Origin: CAG-557 sp045540315
Lineage (GTDB): Bacteria > Bacillota > Clostridia > Oscillospirales > Acutalibacteraceae
NCBI GenBank assembly: GCA_045540315.1
Contig: JAZQHA010000216.1
Coordinates: 1-47,192, forward strand
Direction of reading: 5' to 3'
Length of the DNA stretch: 47,192 bases
Positions 25,981 through 33,309 of this stretch are shown one piece after another. Each line of letters starts with the position of its first letter. Positions within the stretch are counted from its first letter, which is position 1. The position numbers and the translations under genes are program-made. The notes beneath the pieces are model-generated. The model did not search any database, was not told the origin of the DNA, and was given only the letters and a program-made list of their open reading frames with translations.

Positions 25981-26322
25981 GAGCAGACTGAACAATCGCG
26001 GACACAACGCCGAAAGGATGTGCCCGAGGAAAGTCCGAGCTCCACAGGGCAGGATAACGGCTAACGGCCGCCGGGGGTGACCCTAGGGAAAGTGCAACAG
26101 AGATATACCGCCTGATTTTTTTAGGTAAGGATGGAAAGGCGAGGTAAGAGCTCACCAGCATATGGGAGACTATATGGCTATGTAAACCCTATCCGGAGCA
26201 ACACCAAGCAGAACACACACATTGGCCCGATGGTTCTCAAAGGGTGGCACCGAGCTGATTTGGCAACATTCAGCTAAGATAGATGATTGTTCTCGACAGA
26301 ATTCGGCTTACAGGTCTGGTCA
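25981..26322 (+). ncRNA. rnpB: RNase P RNA (bacterial type)
   Basis: Conserved core segments appear in order: GAGGAAAGTCCGAGCTCC, ACAGGGCAGGATAACGGC, GGGTGACCCTAGGGAAAGTG, CAACAGAGATATACCGCC, GGTAAGGATGGAAAGGCG, AAGAGCTCACC, then GGAGCAACACCAAGCAGAA and ACAGAATTCGGCTTACAG near the 3' end. The ends CAGAC / GTCTG can form P1. This is the catalytic RNA that matures tRNA 5' ends. The exact ends are uncertain by a few bases. Confidence 0.95.
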
Positions 26323-26326
26323 ATAG

Positions 26327-26360
26327 TATCGGCTTCTTTTTAAGGAGTCGATATTTTTTT
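26327..26360 (+). terminator. rnpB intrinsic terminator
   Basis: The arms TATCGGCTTC (26327-26336) and GGAGTCGATA (26344-26353) pair over 10 bp with two G-U pairs and are followed by seven T (26354-26360). Confidence 0.85.
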
Positions 26361-26384
26361 ATTCACACTTTTGTTATTAAAGAC

Positions 26385-26632
26385 ACCGGATCGCGGCAAG
26401 TAACCTCGCAGGGCAAGTCGCGAACTTGGGTTTAGCTTAAAATTTAAATTTTTGCACCCGCAGCCGAAAGTTATTGCAGTCCAATGGAACTCGAAATAAA
26501 ATTTTTGCGCCCGTAACTAAAAGTTACTGTGGTCCAGCGGCACGCTGGTCGTTATAAGGAGAGTTCGAGAGGGAACTCGAAATCCCTCTCGAAACGTTTT
26601 TGGTTACTTTTTTCGTTACAAAAAAGTGACAA
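26385..26632 (+). repeat. family 2 modular repeat, copy c
   Basis: The modules appear in order: CAAGTCGCGAACTTGGG, an AAAATTTAAATTTTTGCAC segment, two successive units of the type TTnTGCAGTCCA / TTACTGTGGTCCAGCGG, the TTCGAGAGGGA hairpin, and the ACTTTTTT/AAAAAAGT hairpin. Positions 26532-26632 are identical to 1592-1692. An open frame beginning at 26529 lies mostly in this repeat and is not credible as a gene. Confidence 0.8.
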
Positions 26633-26639
26633 CTATCGT

Positions 26640-26890
26640 GAGCATAAAGCGGTTGAAATAAGAAAGGCCTCGTACGCAAATTGTCGTACGAGGTCACTCT
26701 TTGGTCTTGGTAGTTATAAGGGACTTGAGAGAAACCAGCAGTGATGCGGGCTCAAGCCACTTACAATGTTTACCGAATCTTGCATTCGCCTTAAATCGAT
26801 AAGTTTTATGCTTATTATTGTACCAGAGGCGATAAAAAAATTCAATGCCAACGTTCATGTCATCTTGAAAAAGTTGTTAAACAATATCTG
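26640..26890. other. gene-free stretch before the toxin-antitoxin pair
   Basis: Apart from the hairpin at 26668-26693 I see no credible gene or RNA here. The segment separates family 2 copy c from the antitoxin promoter. Confidence 0.4.
26668..26693. other. perfect 9-bp hairpin
   Basis: CCTCGTACG (26668-26676) and CGTACGAGG (26685-26693) enclose an 8-nt loop and can be extended by G-T and G-C pairs. Only a weak T-rich stretch follows (TCACTCTTT). It could be a terminator remnant or another small repeat; no gene is near except the toxin-antitoxin pair about 250 nt downstream. Confidence 0.4.
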
Positions 26891-26919
26891 TTGATTTTCT
26901 AAAGAAATTATAATATAAT
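26891..26919 (+). promoter_or_regulatory. toxin-antitoxin operon promoter
   Basis: TTGATT (26891-26896) and TATAAT (26914-26919) are 17 nt apart. An AAGGAG site follows at 26928-26933 and ATG at 26942, so the leader is very short. Antitoxins of this class usually bind their own promoter; the repeated ATAATATAATAT around the -10 could be part of an operator. Confidence 0.7.
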
Positions 26920-26941
26920 ATCTTTAGAAGGAGTGATATTT

Positions 26942-27196
26942 ATGCCAAGAATAGTTTCAAGCACTGTTTTAAGAAACGAGTACAATGATGTTTCTTCATT
27001 TTGCCACTTAAATCAGGAACCTATATTTATAACCAAAAATGGTCAAGGAGATTTGGCAGTTATGAGCATTGAAAAATATGAAGAAATTTTAGAAAAATCA
27101 GAGTTTTACAAAAAAATTTATGACGGCTTAAACGACTTGGAAAATGGGCGTACAATGCCTTACAGGAAAGTTAGAGATGAAATTTTAAATGACTAA
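26942..27196 (+). CDS. Phd/YefM-type antitoxin
   Basis: An 84-residue protein starting MPRIVSSTVLRNEY. It has the Phd/YefM layout: an N-terminal DNA-binding half with PIFITKNGQGDLAVMSIEKYE (about 25-45) and a C-terminal helical, charged tail that would wrap the toxin. ATG 26942 is chosen over the in-frame ATG at 26933, which lies inside the ribosome binding site. The stop overlaps the toxin start by 8 nt, a usual arrangement for co-translation. Confidence 0.88.
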   Translation: MPRIVSSTVLRNEYNDVSSFCHLNQEPIFITKNGQGDLAVMSIEKYEEILEKSEFYKKIYDGLNDLENGRTMPYRKVRDEILND

Positions 27197-27503
27197 ATAT
27201 GAAGTTCTTGTTTCTGAACAGGCACAAAGAGACTTAAAAGAGATAGCAAATTATTTATCTTCAAATCTCCTGGAACCGAATATAGCAAAAAATATTTTAT
27301 CTGAAATTGATAAATCTATTTTAAGTCTTGAAGAAATGCCATACAGATATTGTTTGGTTGCAGATAACTTACTAAAGAAAGTCGGTATCAGAAAGCTAAT
27401 AGTAAAAAATTATATCGTATTCTTTAAAGTTTATGAAAACAAGAAAACTGTTGGTATCGTTAGGATAATGTATGGTCGCAGAAACTGGCAGAAAATGATT
27501 TAA
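27189..27503 (+). CDS. RelE/ParE-family toxin
   Basis: A 104-residue basic protein with the RelE/ParE fold pattern: TKYEVLVSEQAQRDLKEIANYL at the N-terminus (beta strand then helix), SLEEMPYRYCLVAD in the middle, and IRKLIVKNYIVFFKV plus VGIVRIMYGRRNWQKM at the C-terminus, where conserved basic residues sit. Whether it cuts mRNA (RelE type) or poisons gyrase (ParE type) cannot be decided from sequence. It is co-transcribed with the overlapping antitoxin. Confidence 0.88.
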   Translation: MTKYEVLVSEQAQRDLKEIANYLSSNLLEPNIAKNILSEIDKSILSLEEMPYRYCLVADNLLKKVGIRKLIVKNYIVFFKVYENKKTVGIVRIMYGRRNWQKMI

Positions 27504-27535
27504 GAGTCTATTGTTTTGCAACAATAGACTCTTTT
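27504..27535 (+). terminator. terminator between the toxin gene and tRNA-Leu
   Basis: GAGTCTATTGTT and AACAATAGACTC form a perfect 12-bp stem with a TTGC loop, starting one base after the toxin stop and followed by TTTT. The convergent tRNA-Leu gene lies 5 nt beyond, so the same hairpin, with weaker T content on that side, probably also ends the tRNA transcript. Confidence 0.85.
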
Positions 27536-27540
27536 CGACA

Positions 27541-27625
27541 TGGTGCTGGTGGCCGGACTTGAACCGGCACGGTATCGCTACCGAGGGATTTTAAGTCCCT
27601 TGTGTCTGCCTATTCCACCACACCA
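27541..27625 (-). tRNA. tRNA-Leu (anticodon TAA)
   Basis: An 85-nt class II tRNA. The acceptor strands GCTGGTG and CACCAGC pair and the encoded 3' end is ACCA. The anticodon stem AGGGA/TCCCT holds the loop CTTAAAA (anticodon TAA, reading UUA). The extra arm is long (CTCGGTAGCGATACCG) and the T loop is GGTTCAAGTCC. All are typical of bacterial tRNA-Leu. Confidence 0.95.
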
Positions 27626-27683
27626 GCATTCCAATGAAATAATTGTATCATACTTCTCAAGTGAAATCAAGGCAAAATTTTCT

Positions 27684-28010
27684 ACGTCACTTTTTTGTAA
27701 CGAAAAGCGCGTGGCCACACTGGCCCATTCGCGCACTAAATACTGAGTAAAACTTTTTACTGCTACACCCGAGGACTAAAATGAGTATGTCTCCAAGAAC
27801 TGCACTAACCTTTAGCTGCGTGCGCAAAAACTTTATTTCGCGTTTCATTGGACTGCAATAAATTGTGGCCGCGAGCGAAAGAATTAAATTTTACACTAAA
27901 CCCCAGTTCGCGACGTTGCCTACGCGGGCTCCGCGTCGCGACTCGTCATGCGATGACACACGCCCCGATAACGACCAAAGGGTTCCCCTAAGGAAACCCT
28001 TTGAGCAACA
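27684..28010 (-). repeat. family 2 modular repeat, copy d (inverted)
   Basis: Read on the minus strand this block holds the modules of copies a and c: GTCGCGACGCGGAGCCCGCG with GGCAACGTCGCGAACTGGGG, AAAATTTAATTCTTTCGC, ATTGCAGTCCAATG, and at the end the TTTTCGTTACAAAAAAGTGAC module preceded by a GTGTGGCCACGCG hairpin. Near 27975-28003 is a hairpin (AAAGGGTTCC/GGAAACCCTTT) that replaces the TTCGAGAGGGA hairpin of copies a and c, flanked by the same TAACGACC. It fills the gap between tRNA-Leu and the surface protein gene. Confidence 0.75.
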
Positions 28011-28047
28011 GATTCACGTCGTGCCACAGTGATAAGCCTAACTAAAT

Positions 28048-29373
28048 TTAGTTCTCGAGTTTTTTCTTCTTCATCCTTCGTAGGAACACACCCAGTGCCA
28101 AAATCAGCACGATGCCTACACCCACCACCGTCACTGTGATGATGGTATTGCGGTTATTCTCCGCCACGTCCCTTTCCGTGAGAGCATCCTCTAGCACGTA
28201 CGGGCTAAAGCTGCTTGTTTTCGCACATATCCAAACCGTTCCATCCTCATCCGTCTCAACACGGGTTGTGAGCCTGTCATCAGTCCCCTCCGAGACGTGT
28301 ACAACTGTCGTATCCTGGGAGTCCATATGCCTAGGGCACTCAAATCTCACCTCGACCTCACCCCCCAGGTCCGATAAAGTAGTGTCGCCATTTTTCAGAT
28401 ACAAATTGTAGCAATACCGCTCTTCCACGTCGGTTTTTTCGTCAACAAAATTCACAAAAAAGTTATGGTCCGCGTGATCCGCGGAGACTCGTTCCGCTGA
28501 TAAAGTAGCACCTTGTGGCAGAACACCGGCAGCGTCCAACACCTGGACACGTGGTCCGTATTCATACAATGTTGCCTCAAGCAGGACGTTTTGCCGGTCT
28601 TCAGGCCAGTCGGTAAACTGCTGTCGCCTCAACGGCTCTGAATCTACCACAAACCCGCTAGGACGGAGTATTTCTAGCGATGACTCCCGTAGGTTAGCTG
28701 GCAGCTCGTCCAGCGCAAAATGTGCACCTGAGCTACCCAACCAATCCTCGCTTTTAGCAGTAGTTTTCGTAACTTCCCCTATTCTGACGGTAGTGTCTTC
28801 ATCCGTCAGAACAGTTAATCCGTCTTTAAGTGAACCATAACCGCCGCCGAAAAAGTACTCGTCGTTCCAACCTTTATCAAAGTCTATGGTTGCGGCCCTC
28901 GAGCCCGCTAGACCGATTACACCATCAATGGTCATCATAACCTCGAGACTCGCAATCCCTCTAGGCACGCGCAACCCGTAAATCGTCCCTGGCAGAGCAC
29001 CGGAGCCGTTAAAAAACAATTTACCATTCACCGTGCACCGGTACGTCGAACTGGCAGCTGCGTCACCGTCCACAGCCACTTGGATATTTACTGTTTCACC
29101 AGCGTGACTGTCAAGGTCCTTCACGCCATCGAGGTAAGCGTACCTCCCCTCCGCATAACCAAGCGTTAGCGTAACAGTGGGCACGTCGTCGACCGCATGC
29201 ACCTCGTAGCCGCCCCACCCACGGGGCATGGTACACAGTACCATCGCGATGCACACCGTCGTGGCAAACAATTTTTGGGCAAGTTTTTTAGGAAATCTCG
29301 TCCTCCCTAAATCAAATAGACTCTTTTTGTGCTTTTTGCGAATCTTGTTGTTAGTTTTGAATAATTTGCTCAT
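28048..29373 (-). CDS. GC-rich secreted protein with C-terminal membrane anchor
   Basis: A 441-residue protein. The N-terminus is basic (SKLFKTNNKIRKKHKK), then a signal peptide (about 32-55) with MPRGWGGYEVHAVDD at the expected cleavage region. An extracellular region with no recognised domain follows, ending in SSFSPYVLEDA. A membrane helix (TVVGVGIVLILALGVFL) and the basic tail RRMKKKKLEN form a C-terminal anchor. The start is ATG 29373 with an AAAGGAG site; the upstream in-frame ATG at 29433 lies before the promoter. A stretch of about 95 nt over the leader is nearly identical to the gene at 1-1392, while the rest has diverged. GC content is high compared with neighbours. Confidence 0.78.
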   Translation of the reverse strand: MSKLFKTNNKIRKKHKKSLFDLGRTRFPKKLAQKLFATTVCIAMVLCTMPRGWGGYEVHAVDDVPTVTLTLGYAEGRYAYLDGVKDLDSHAGETVNIQVAVDGDAAASSTYRCTVNGKLFFNGSGALPGTIYGLRVPRGIASLEVMMTIDGVIGLAGSRAATIDFDKGWNDEYFFGGGYGSLKDGLTVLTDEDTTVRIGEVTKTTAKSEDWLGSSGAHFALDELPANLRESSLEILRPSGFVVDSEPLRRQQFTDWPEDRQNVLLEATLYEYGPRVQVLDAAGVLPQGATLSAERVSADHADHNFFVNFVDEKTDVEERYCYNLYLKNGDTTLSDLGGEVEVRFECPRHMDSQDTTVVHVSEGTDDRLTTRVETDEDGTVWICAKTSSFSPYVLEDALTERDVAENNRNTIITVTVVGVGIVLILALGVFLRRMKKKKLEN

Positions 29374-29415
29374 AAAAACACTCTCCTTTGAATTAAAAAT
29401 TAAGACCTCATCATT

Positions 29416-29444
29416 ATAATAATATAAATTCAAAGATGTGTCAA
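29416..29444 (-). promoter_or_regulatory. promoter of the anchored surface protein gene
   Basis: On the minus strand TTGACA (complement of 29439-29444) and TATTAT (complement of 29416-29421) are 17 nt apart, about 43 nt before the ATG at 29373. The layout matches the promoter of the paralogue at 1430-1458. Confidence 0.7.
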
Positions 29445-29459
29445 GCGTTTTTGTGAAAT

Positions 29460-30404
29460 TTATTTTATAAATTCTTTCAACAAGGAGGTTTCGGGTACAA
29501 GCGCGCTATCAATGAATTGAACCTGCGTCAGCTTAAGGCGCAGCTTTTGTATAAAGTCGTAAATGTCGGTCTCCGACGAAATCATGGCGCAAGCGTTGAA
29601 CATTTGCGAGGCCATAACACACAGCTCATAGGCGTGAAAAGAATTAATCGCCACATCGCTCTCATCCTTAAACGGCTGAATGTACAAGTTCTCGCCGCGA
29701 CACACGTTGTCCCACATCTGGATGGTCCTGTTTGGAAGCGTATCCCGAAAGTAAAAGTCGCGCAACACCCGGCGAGTTAGGCGGATTTCCATAGGCGAAA
29801 TAAATTTTCCGTCGTCGAGTTCAACACCATTTTCCACGCTCACATAAATTTTAAAAACGCTCTCTTTCGGCAAATCCTCAGTAATAATCGGGTTTAGCGC
29901 GTGTATCCCCTCGATGATGATAATTCCATTTTGTGGCACTTCAATTTGTCGACGCTCAGTCGAGGGCGCCATAAGCGAGAAGTCATATGTAGGCATGTCG
30001 CAAAAGCCGTCGTACACAATACCTTTTATGGCTTTTTTTAGTTGTTCCATGTCGAGGGCCTGTATCGACTCAAAATCCTTCGAACCATCCTCCAGAACGG
30101 GCAAGCGCGCCACTCCCACGTAAAAGTCATCCAGCGAAATCATCGTCGTCCAAATATTTCGCCGAATAAGCTCATCTTTAAGCATCTTGGCCGTGGTTGT
30201 TTTGCCGCTTGAGGATGGGCCTGCCAGCATCAAAATTTTACATTCCGGCTGTCTCCGCTCAATGAGGTCCACCGTTTGTTTAATCTGCTTTTCGAAGTTT
30301 TCCTCTATGTAACGAATAAATTCTTTCGGGTCGCTGGAAGCCTTCTCATTTATTGTCTTCAACGTCCAGGCTTCTTTTTCGTAGTAATTCTCGAAATTTG
30401 TCAT
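29460..30404 (-). CDS. uridine kinase-like nucleoside kinase
   Basis: A 314-residue P-loop kinase with Walker A AGPSSSGKTT (about 60-69), SLDDFYVG (about 92-99) with the acidic substrate-binding residues, TYDF and the EGIHALNP lid-side motif. It belongs to the phosphoribulokinase/uridine kinase family as it occurs in Clostridia, where a longer N-terminal region precedes the kinase. It phosphorylates a nucleoside, probably uridine, with NTP. The start is placed at ATG 30404 behind GTGGAGG; an in-frame ATG 12 nt earlier lies before that site. Confidence 0.85.
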   Translation of the reverse strand: MTNFENYYEKEAWTLKTINEKASSDPKEFIRYIEENFEKQIKQTVDLIERRQPECKILMLAGPSSSGKTTTAKMLKDELIRRNIWTTMISLDDFYVGVARLPVLEDGSKDFESIQALDMEQLKKAIKGIVYDGFCDMPTYDFSLMAPSTERRQIEVPQNGIIIIEGIHALNPIITEDLPKESVFKIYVSVENGVELDDGKFISPMEIRLTRRVLRDFYFRDTLPNRTIQMWDNVCRGENLYIQPFKDESDVAINSFHAYELCVMASQMFNACAMISSETDIYDFIQKLRLKLTQVQFIDSALVPETSLLKEFIK

Positions 30405-30476
30405 AAAAACCTCCACACCTATCTTTTCAGCAATAATTTTGAACCTTCAAACTAGTTCAAAGCATTTATATTCGTT

Positions 30477-31094
30477 CTAAGCGCAAAAATACACGTTATT
30501 TTGCTTTTCCTCGTCCAAAGTTGTCTCCTCGCCGTGACCTGGATAAATGGTGTAATTACCGGCTAATTTTGATAGTTTTTCAATAGAGCGCTTCATTTGG
30601 TCCATATCGCCAGTTTTAAGGTCGCATCGACCAATTGTTCCTTTCATCAATGTATCGCCCGTAAAGAGGCATTCTGGCGCAACCAAGCACACCCCACCAA
30701 TTGTATGTCCTGGCGTATCTAGCACCCTTAAACCGGTCTCGCCCAGTTGCACAATGTCCCCCTCCTTGAGGAAAATATCTGCGTCAAATGGCGGCAATTC
30801 TACTCTACTCAGGCTAAGGTGCCTATTTTTAGTAAATTCCGCTTCGTTAACTCCAATGGCCAACTTTGCACCAGTTAGTGTTTTATATCGAGGTGCTTTT
30901 CTTATATGGTCAAAATGGCCGTGCGTCATAATTACATACTCAACGTTTTCGACACCAAGCGCTCTTATTTTCTGGTCTAACTCGGCAGAAAGCCCACCCG
31001 GATCGATAATTGCAGCTTTTTGCGTAGCCGCATCCACTATAAAATAGCAATTGGTTTCGAGTGGCCCCACTTTAAATTTCTCTATGGTTAACAT
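30477..31094 (-). CDS. MBL-fold metallohydrolase (glyoxalase II-like)
   Basis: A 205-residue metallo-beta-lactamase-fold hydrolase. It has the metal-binding motif THGHFDHI (about 58-65), later ligands in DTPGHTIGG and FTGDTL, and a final histidine in YPGHGEETT. The whole layout is that of the small YcbL/glyoxalase II-like group. The substrate is unknown. A GAGGAGA site precedes the ATG and the gene starts 22 nt after relA/spoT, so it is probably in that operon. Confidence 0.88.
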   Translation of the reverse strand: MLTIEKFKVGPLETNCYFIVDAATQKAAIIDPGGLSAELDQKIRALGVENVEYVIMTHGHFDHIRKAPRYKTLTGAKLAIGVNEAEFTKNRHLSLSRVELPPFDADIFLKEGDIVQLGETGLRVLDTPGHTIGGVCLVAPECLFTGDTLMKGTIGRCDLKTGDMDQMKRSIEKLSKLAGNYTIYPGHGEETTLDEEKQNNVYFCA

Positions 31095-31116
31095 AACGTT
31101 TGCATCTCCTCTACGA

Positions 31117-33300
31117 TTATACTCGACTTACAGCAAGAACACCATTTATTTTCGAGATTTTTGACATTACCGACTTCAAATGTTCCATATTTTTGACCAA
31201 AATCGACATAAAAATTTGAGATTTTCCACCTTTTGCCTTGCTGAGCTTAAATGATTGAATCTCGACATGCATATAAGAAAGTTGCATGGTAAGGTCCGCG
31301 ATGATACTTGGCTTATCGATGGTCATTATCTTAATATCCGAGTTAAACTCCTCTTTGTGAGTTCCCGCCCAGCGCGCATTAATCCACCTGTCCGGCTCCG
31401 CGCAAGTAGTAATATCTTTCGGCACATTCGCGCAACTTCTCTTGTGCAGCGAGACTCCGTATCCGCGAGTGATAAAACCAATAATATTATCGCCAGGAAT
31501 AGGGTTACAGCACTTGGAGAATTTTACCAAGCAATTCTCTATGCCATCCACAATTACACCATTTACGCTTGTTTTTTTCTCGATATGCGCTTCTTTCTTT
31601 ATAATAGCCTCATTTAGCGAAGTATTTTTTTGCTTAAGCTTACTATATTCATCGCGAATTCTAGGCAAAATACGGCTTAATATAATGCCGCCAAACCCTA
31701 TAGTCTCATAAAGCTTCTCAATGGTCTCACAACGCTGGCTTTTTGCAATCGAGAGTAAAAACGCCTTTAATTGCGTTTCGCCCAATTTAACGCCTATACG
31801 CTCAAATTCTCGCTCAATCTCTGCTTTACCTTGCGCCAAGTTCTCTTCTCGACGCTCTTTTTTGAACCACTGTCGAATTTTACTTCTTGCCTCACTCGTT
31901 TTAACAATCTTGAGCCAGTTGCGGTTTGGCCCGTGATTTCGCTCTTTCGTGGTGAGGATTTCCACAATTTGTCCAGTTCGAACTTGATAGTCAAACGGCA
32001 CAATACGCTGATCGACCTTGGCTCCAATCATGTGGTTGCCGACCTCGGTGTGGATAGCATAAGCGAAGTCGATAACAGTGGCACCCAGCGGCAAGTTTCT
32101 CACATCTCCGCGCGGCGTAAGGACAAAAACCTCCTCCGGAACCAAGTCCGACTTTATCATCCGGATAATATCGCCGGCATCGCCATTTTCATTTTGGTTA
32201 TCGAGCATGTTGCGAATCCAGGCAAGACTAGCATCGAGGGAGCCTTTGCCCTTGATGCCGAGCTTGTACTTCCAGTGCGCCGCGATACCATACTCGGCCG
32301 TCTGATGCATCTCCTTTGTGCGAATTTGCACCTCAAACGGGATGCCCTCTTTGCCGATTACCGTAGTATGAAGCGATTGATACATATTTGGCTTTGGCGT
32401 GGAGATATAGTCCTTGAAGCGATTTGGAATCGGACGAAACGAGTCGTGAATGACGCCTAAAGTGTTGTAGCAATCACTGACAGTATCTACAATCACGCGG
32501 ACTGCGTAGATGTCGTAAATTTCCTCCATAAGGCGATTTTTGATGAACATCTTTCGGTAAATTCCGTTTATGCTTTTAACGCGCGCCTCCATGTGGAATT
32601 TGGGAATTACCGGTAGGAGTTTTTGCTCCAACGTCCGCTTGATGATATTTAAAAGCTTTTTGCGGTCTTCGCGGCCCAACTCTAGCGCCTCCTCGATCTC
32701 CTTGTAGGCAATCGGGTCGAGGTACTTAAGTGATAGATCCTCCAACTCTTCTTTTATAGTACGAATTCCAAGTCTGTGAGCAATTGGTGCATAGACTTCC
32801 ATATTTTCTCTAGCTTTATCACGGCGTTTTTGCGGATTCATACAATTAATCGTGCGCATATTGTGCAATCTGTCCGCCAATTTGATGATTATGACACGAA
32901 TATCCTCCGACATCGCGATCAACATTTTTCGAATATTTTCAGCTTGTTGCTCCTCGTGAGATGAAAAATGCAGTTTGCCGAGCTTTGTTACGCCATCGAC
33001 GAGGTTAGCAATTTCGACACCAAATAATTTTTCTATGTCCGCAATGGTGTACGAGGTATCCTCGACGACATCGTGCAAAAGCGCCGCCACAATCGATTGC
33101 GTATCCATGCCAAGTGCCACTAAGATACACGCCACCGAGGTCGGATGCAAAATGTACGGTATGCCCGAGACGCGCCGTTGTTCCTCATGCGCCGAGGCCG
33201 CCAGATTATACGCTTTGTCGATTAAATCCATATCAAAGCTCTTATTGCTAGTCGCCAAATCCTCTTTTAGCTGCTCGTAATCGTTGTAAAAAGCCTTCAT
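31117..33300 (-). CDS. bifunctional (p)ppGpp synthetase/hydrolase RelA/SpoT
   Basis: A 727-residue Rel protein of full length. The HD hydrolase domain has AALLHDVVEDT and LADRLHNMRT. The synthetase domain has YDIYAVRVIVDTVSDCYN and FKDYISTPKPNMYQSLHTTV. A TGS domain (VFVLTPRGDVRNLPLGATVI), a zinc-finger-like region (CCNPIPGD) and a C-terminal ACT domain follow. It makes and degrades the alarmone (p)ppGpp on the ribosome during starvation. It starts 9 nt after recJ. The ribosome binding site before the ATG is weak, which suggests coupling to recJ. Confidence 0.95.
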   Translation of the reverse strand: MKAFYNDYEQLKEDLATSNKSFDMDLIDKAYNLAASAHEEQRRVSGIPYILHPTSVACILVALGMDTQSIVAALLHDVVEDTSYTIADIEKLFGVEIANLVDGVTKLGKLHFSSHEEQQAENIRKMLIAMSEDIRVIIIKLADRLHNMRTINCMNPQKRRDKARENMEVYAPIAHRLGIRTIKEELEDLSLKYLDPIAYKEIEEALELGREDRKKLLNIIKRTLEQKLLPVIPKFHMEARVKSINGIYRKMFIKNRLMEEIYDIYAVRVIVDTVSDCYNTLGVIHDSFRPIPNRFKDYISTPKPNMYQSLHTTVIGKEGIPFEVQIRTKEMHQTAEYGIAAHWKYKLGIKGKGSLDASLAWIRNMLDNQNENGDAGDIIRMIKSDLVPEEVFVLTPRGDVRNLPLGATVIDFAYAIHTEVGNHMIGAKVDQRIVPFDYQVRTGQIVEILTTKERNHGPNRNWLKIVKTSEARSKIRQWFKKERREENLAQGKAEIEREFERIGVKLGETQLKAFLLSIAKSQRCETIEKLYETIGFGGIILSRILPRIRDEYSKLKQKNTSLNEAIIKKEAHIEKKTSVNGVIVDGIENCLVKFSKCCNPIPGDNIIGFITRGYGVSLHKRSCANVPKDITTCAEPDRWINARWAGTHKEEFNSDIKIMTIDKPSIIADLTMQLSYMHVEIQSFKLSKAKGGKSQIFMSILVKNMEHLKSVMSKISKINGVLAVSRV

Positions 33301-33309
33301 TCACACCAC

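Noticed and set aside
25619..26161. 180-codon minus-strand open frame
   Set aside because: It spans the asnB 3' end, a palindromic element and half of the RNase P RNA, so it cannot be a real gene.
26529..26744. 71-codon plus-strand open frame
   Set aside because: It starts in family 2 repeat DNA that is identical at 1592-1692 and has no good ribosome binding site.
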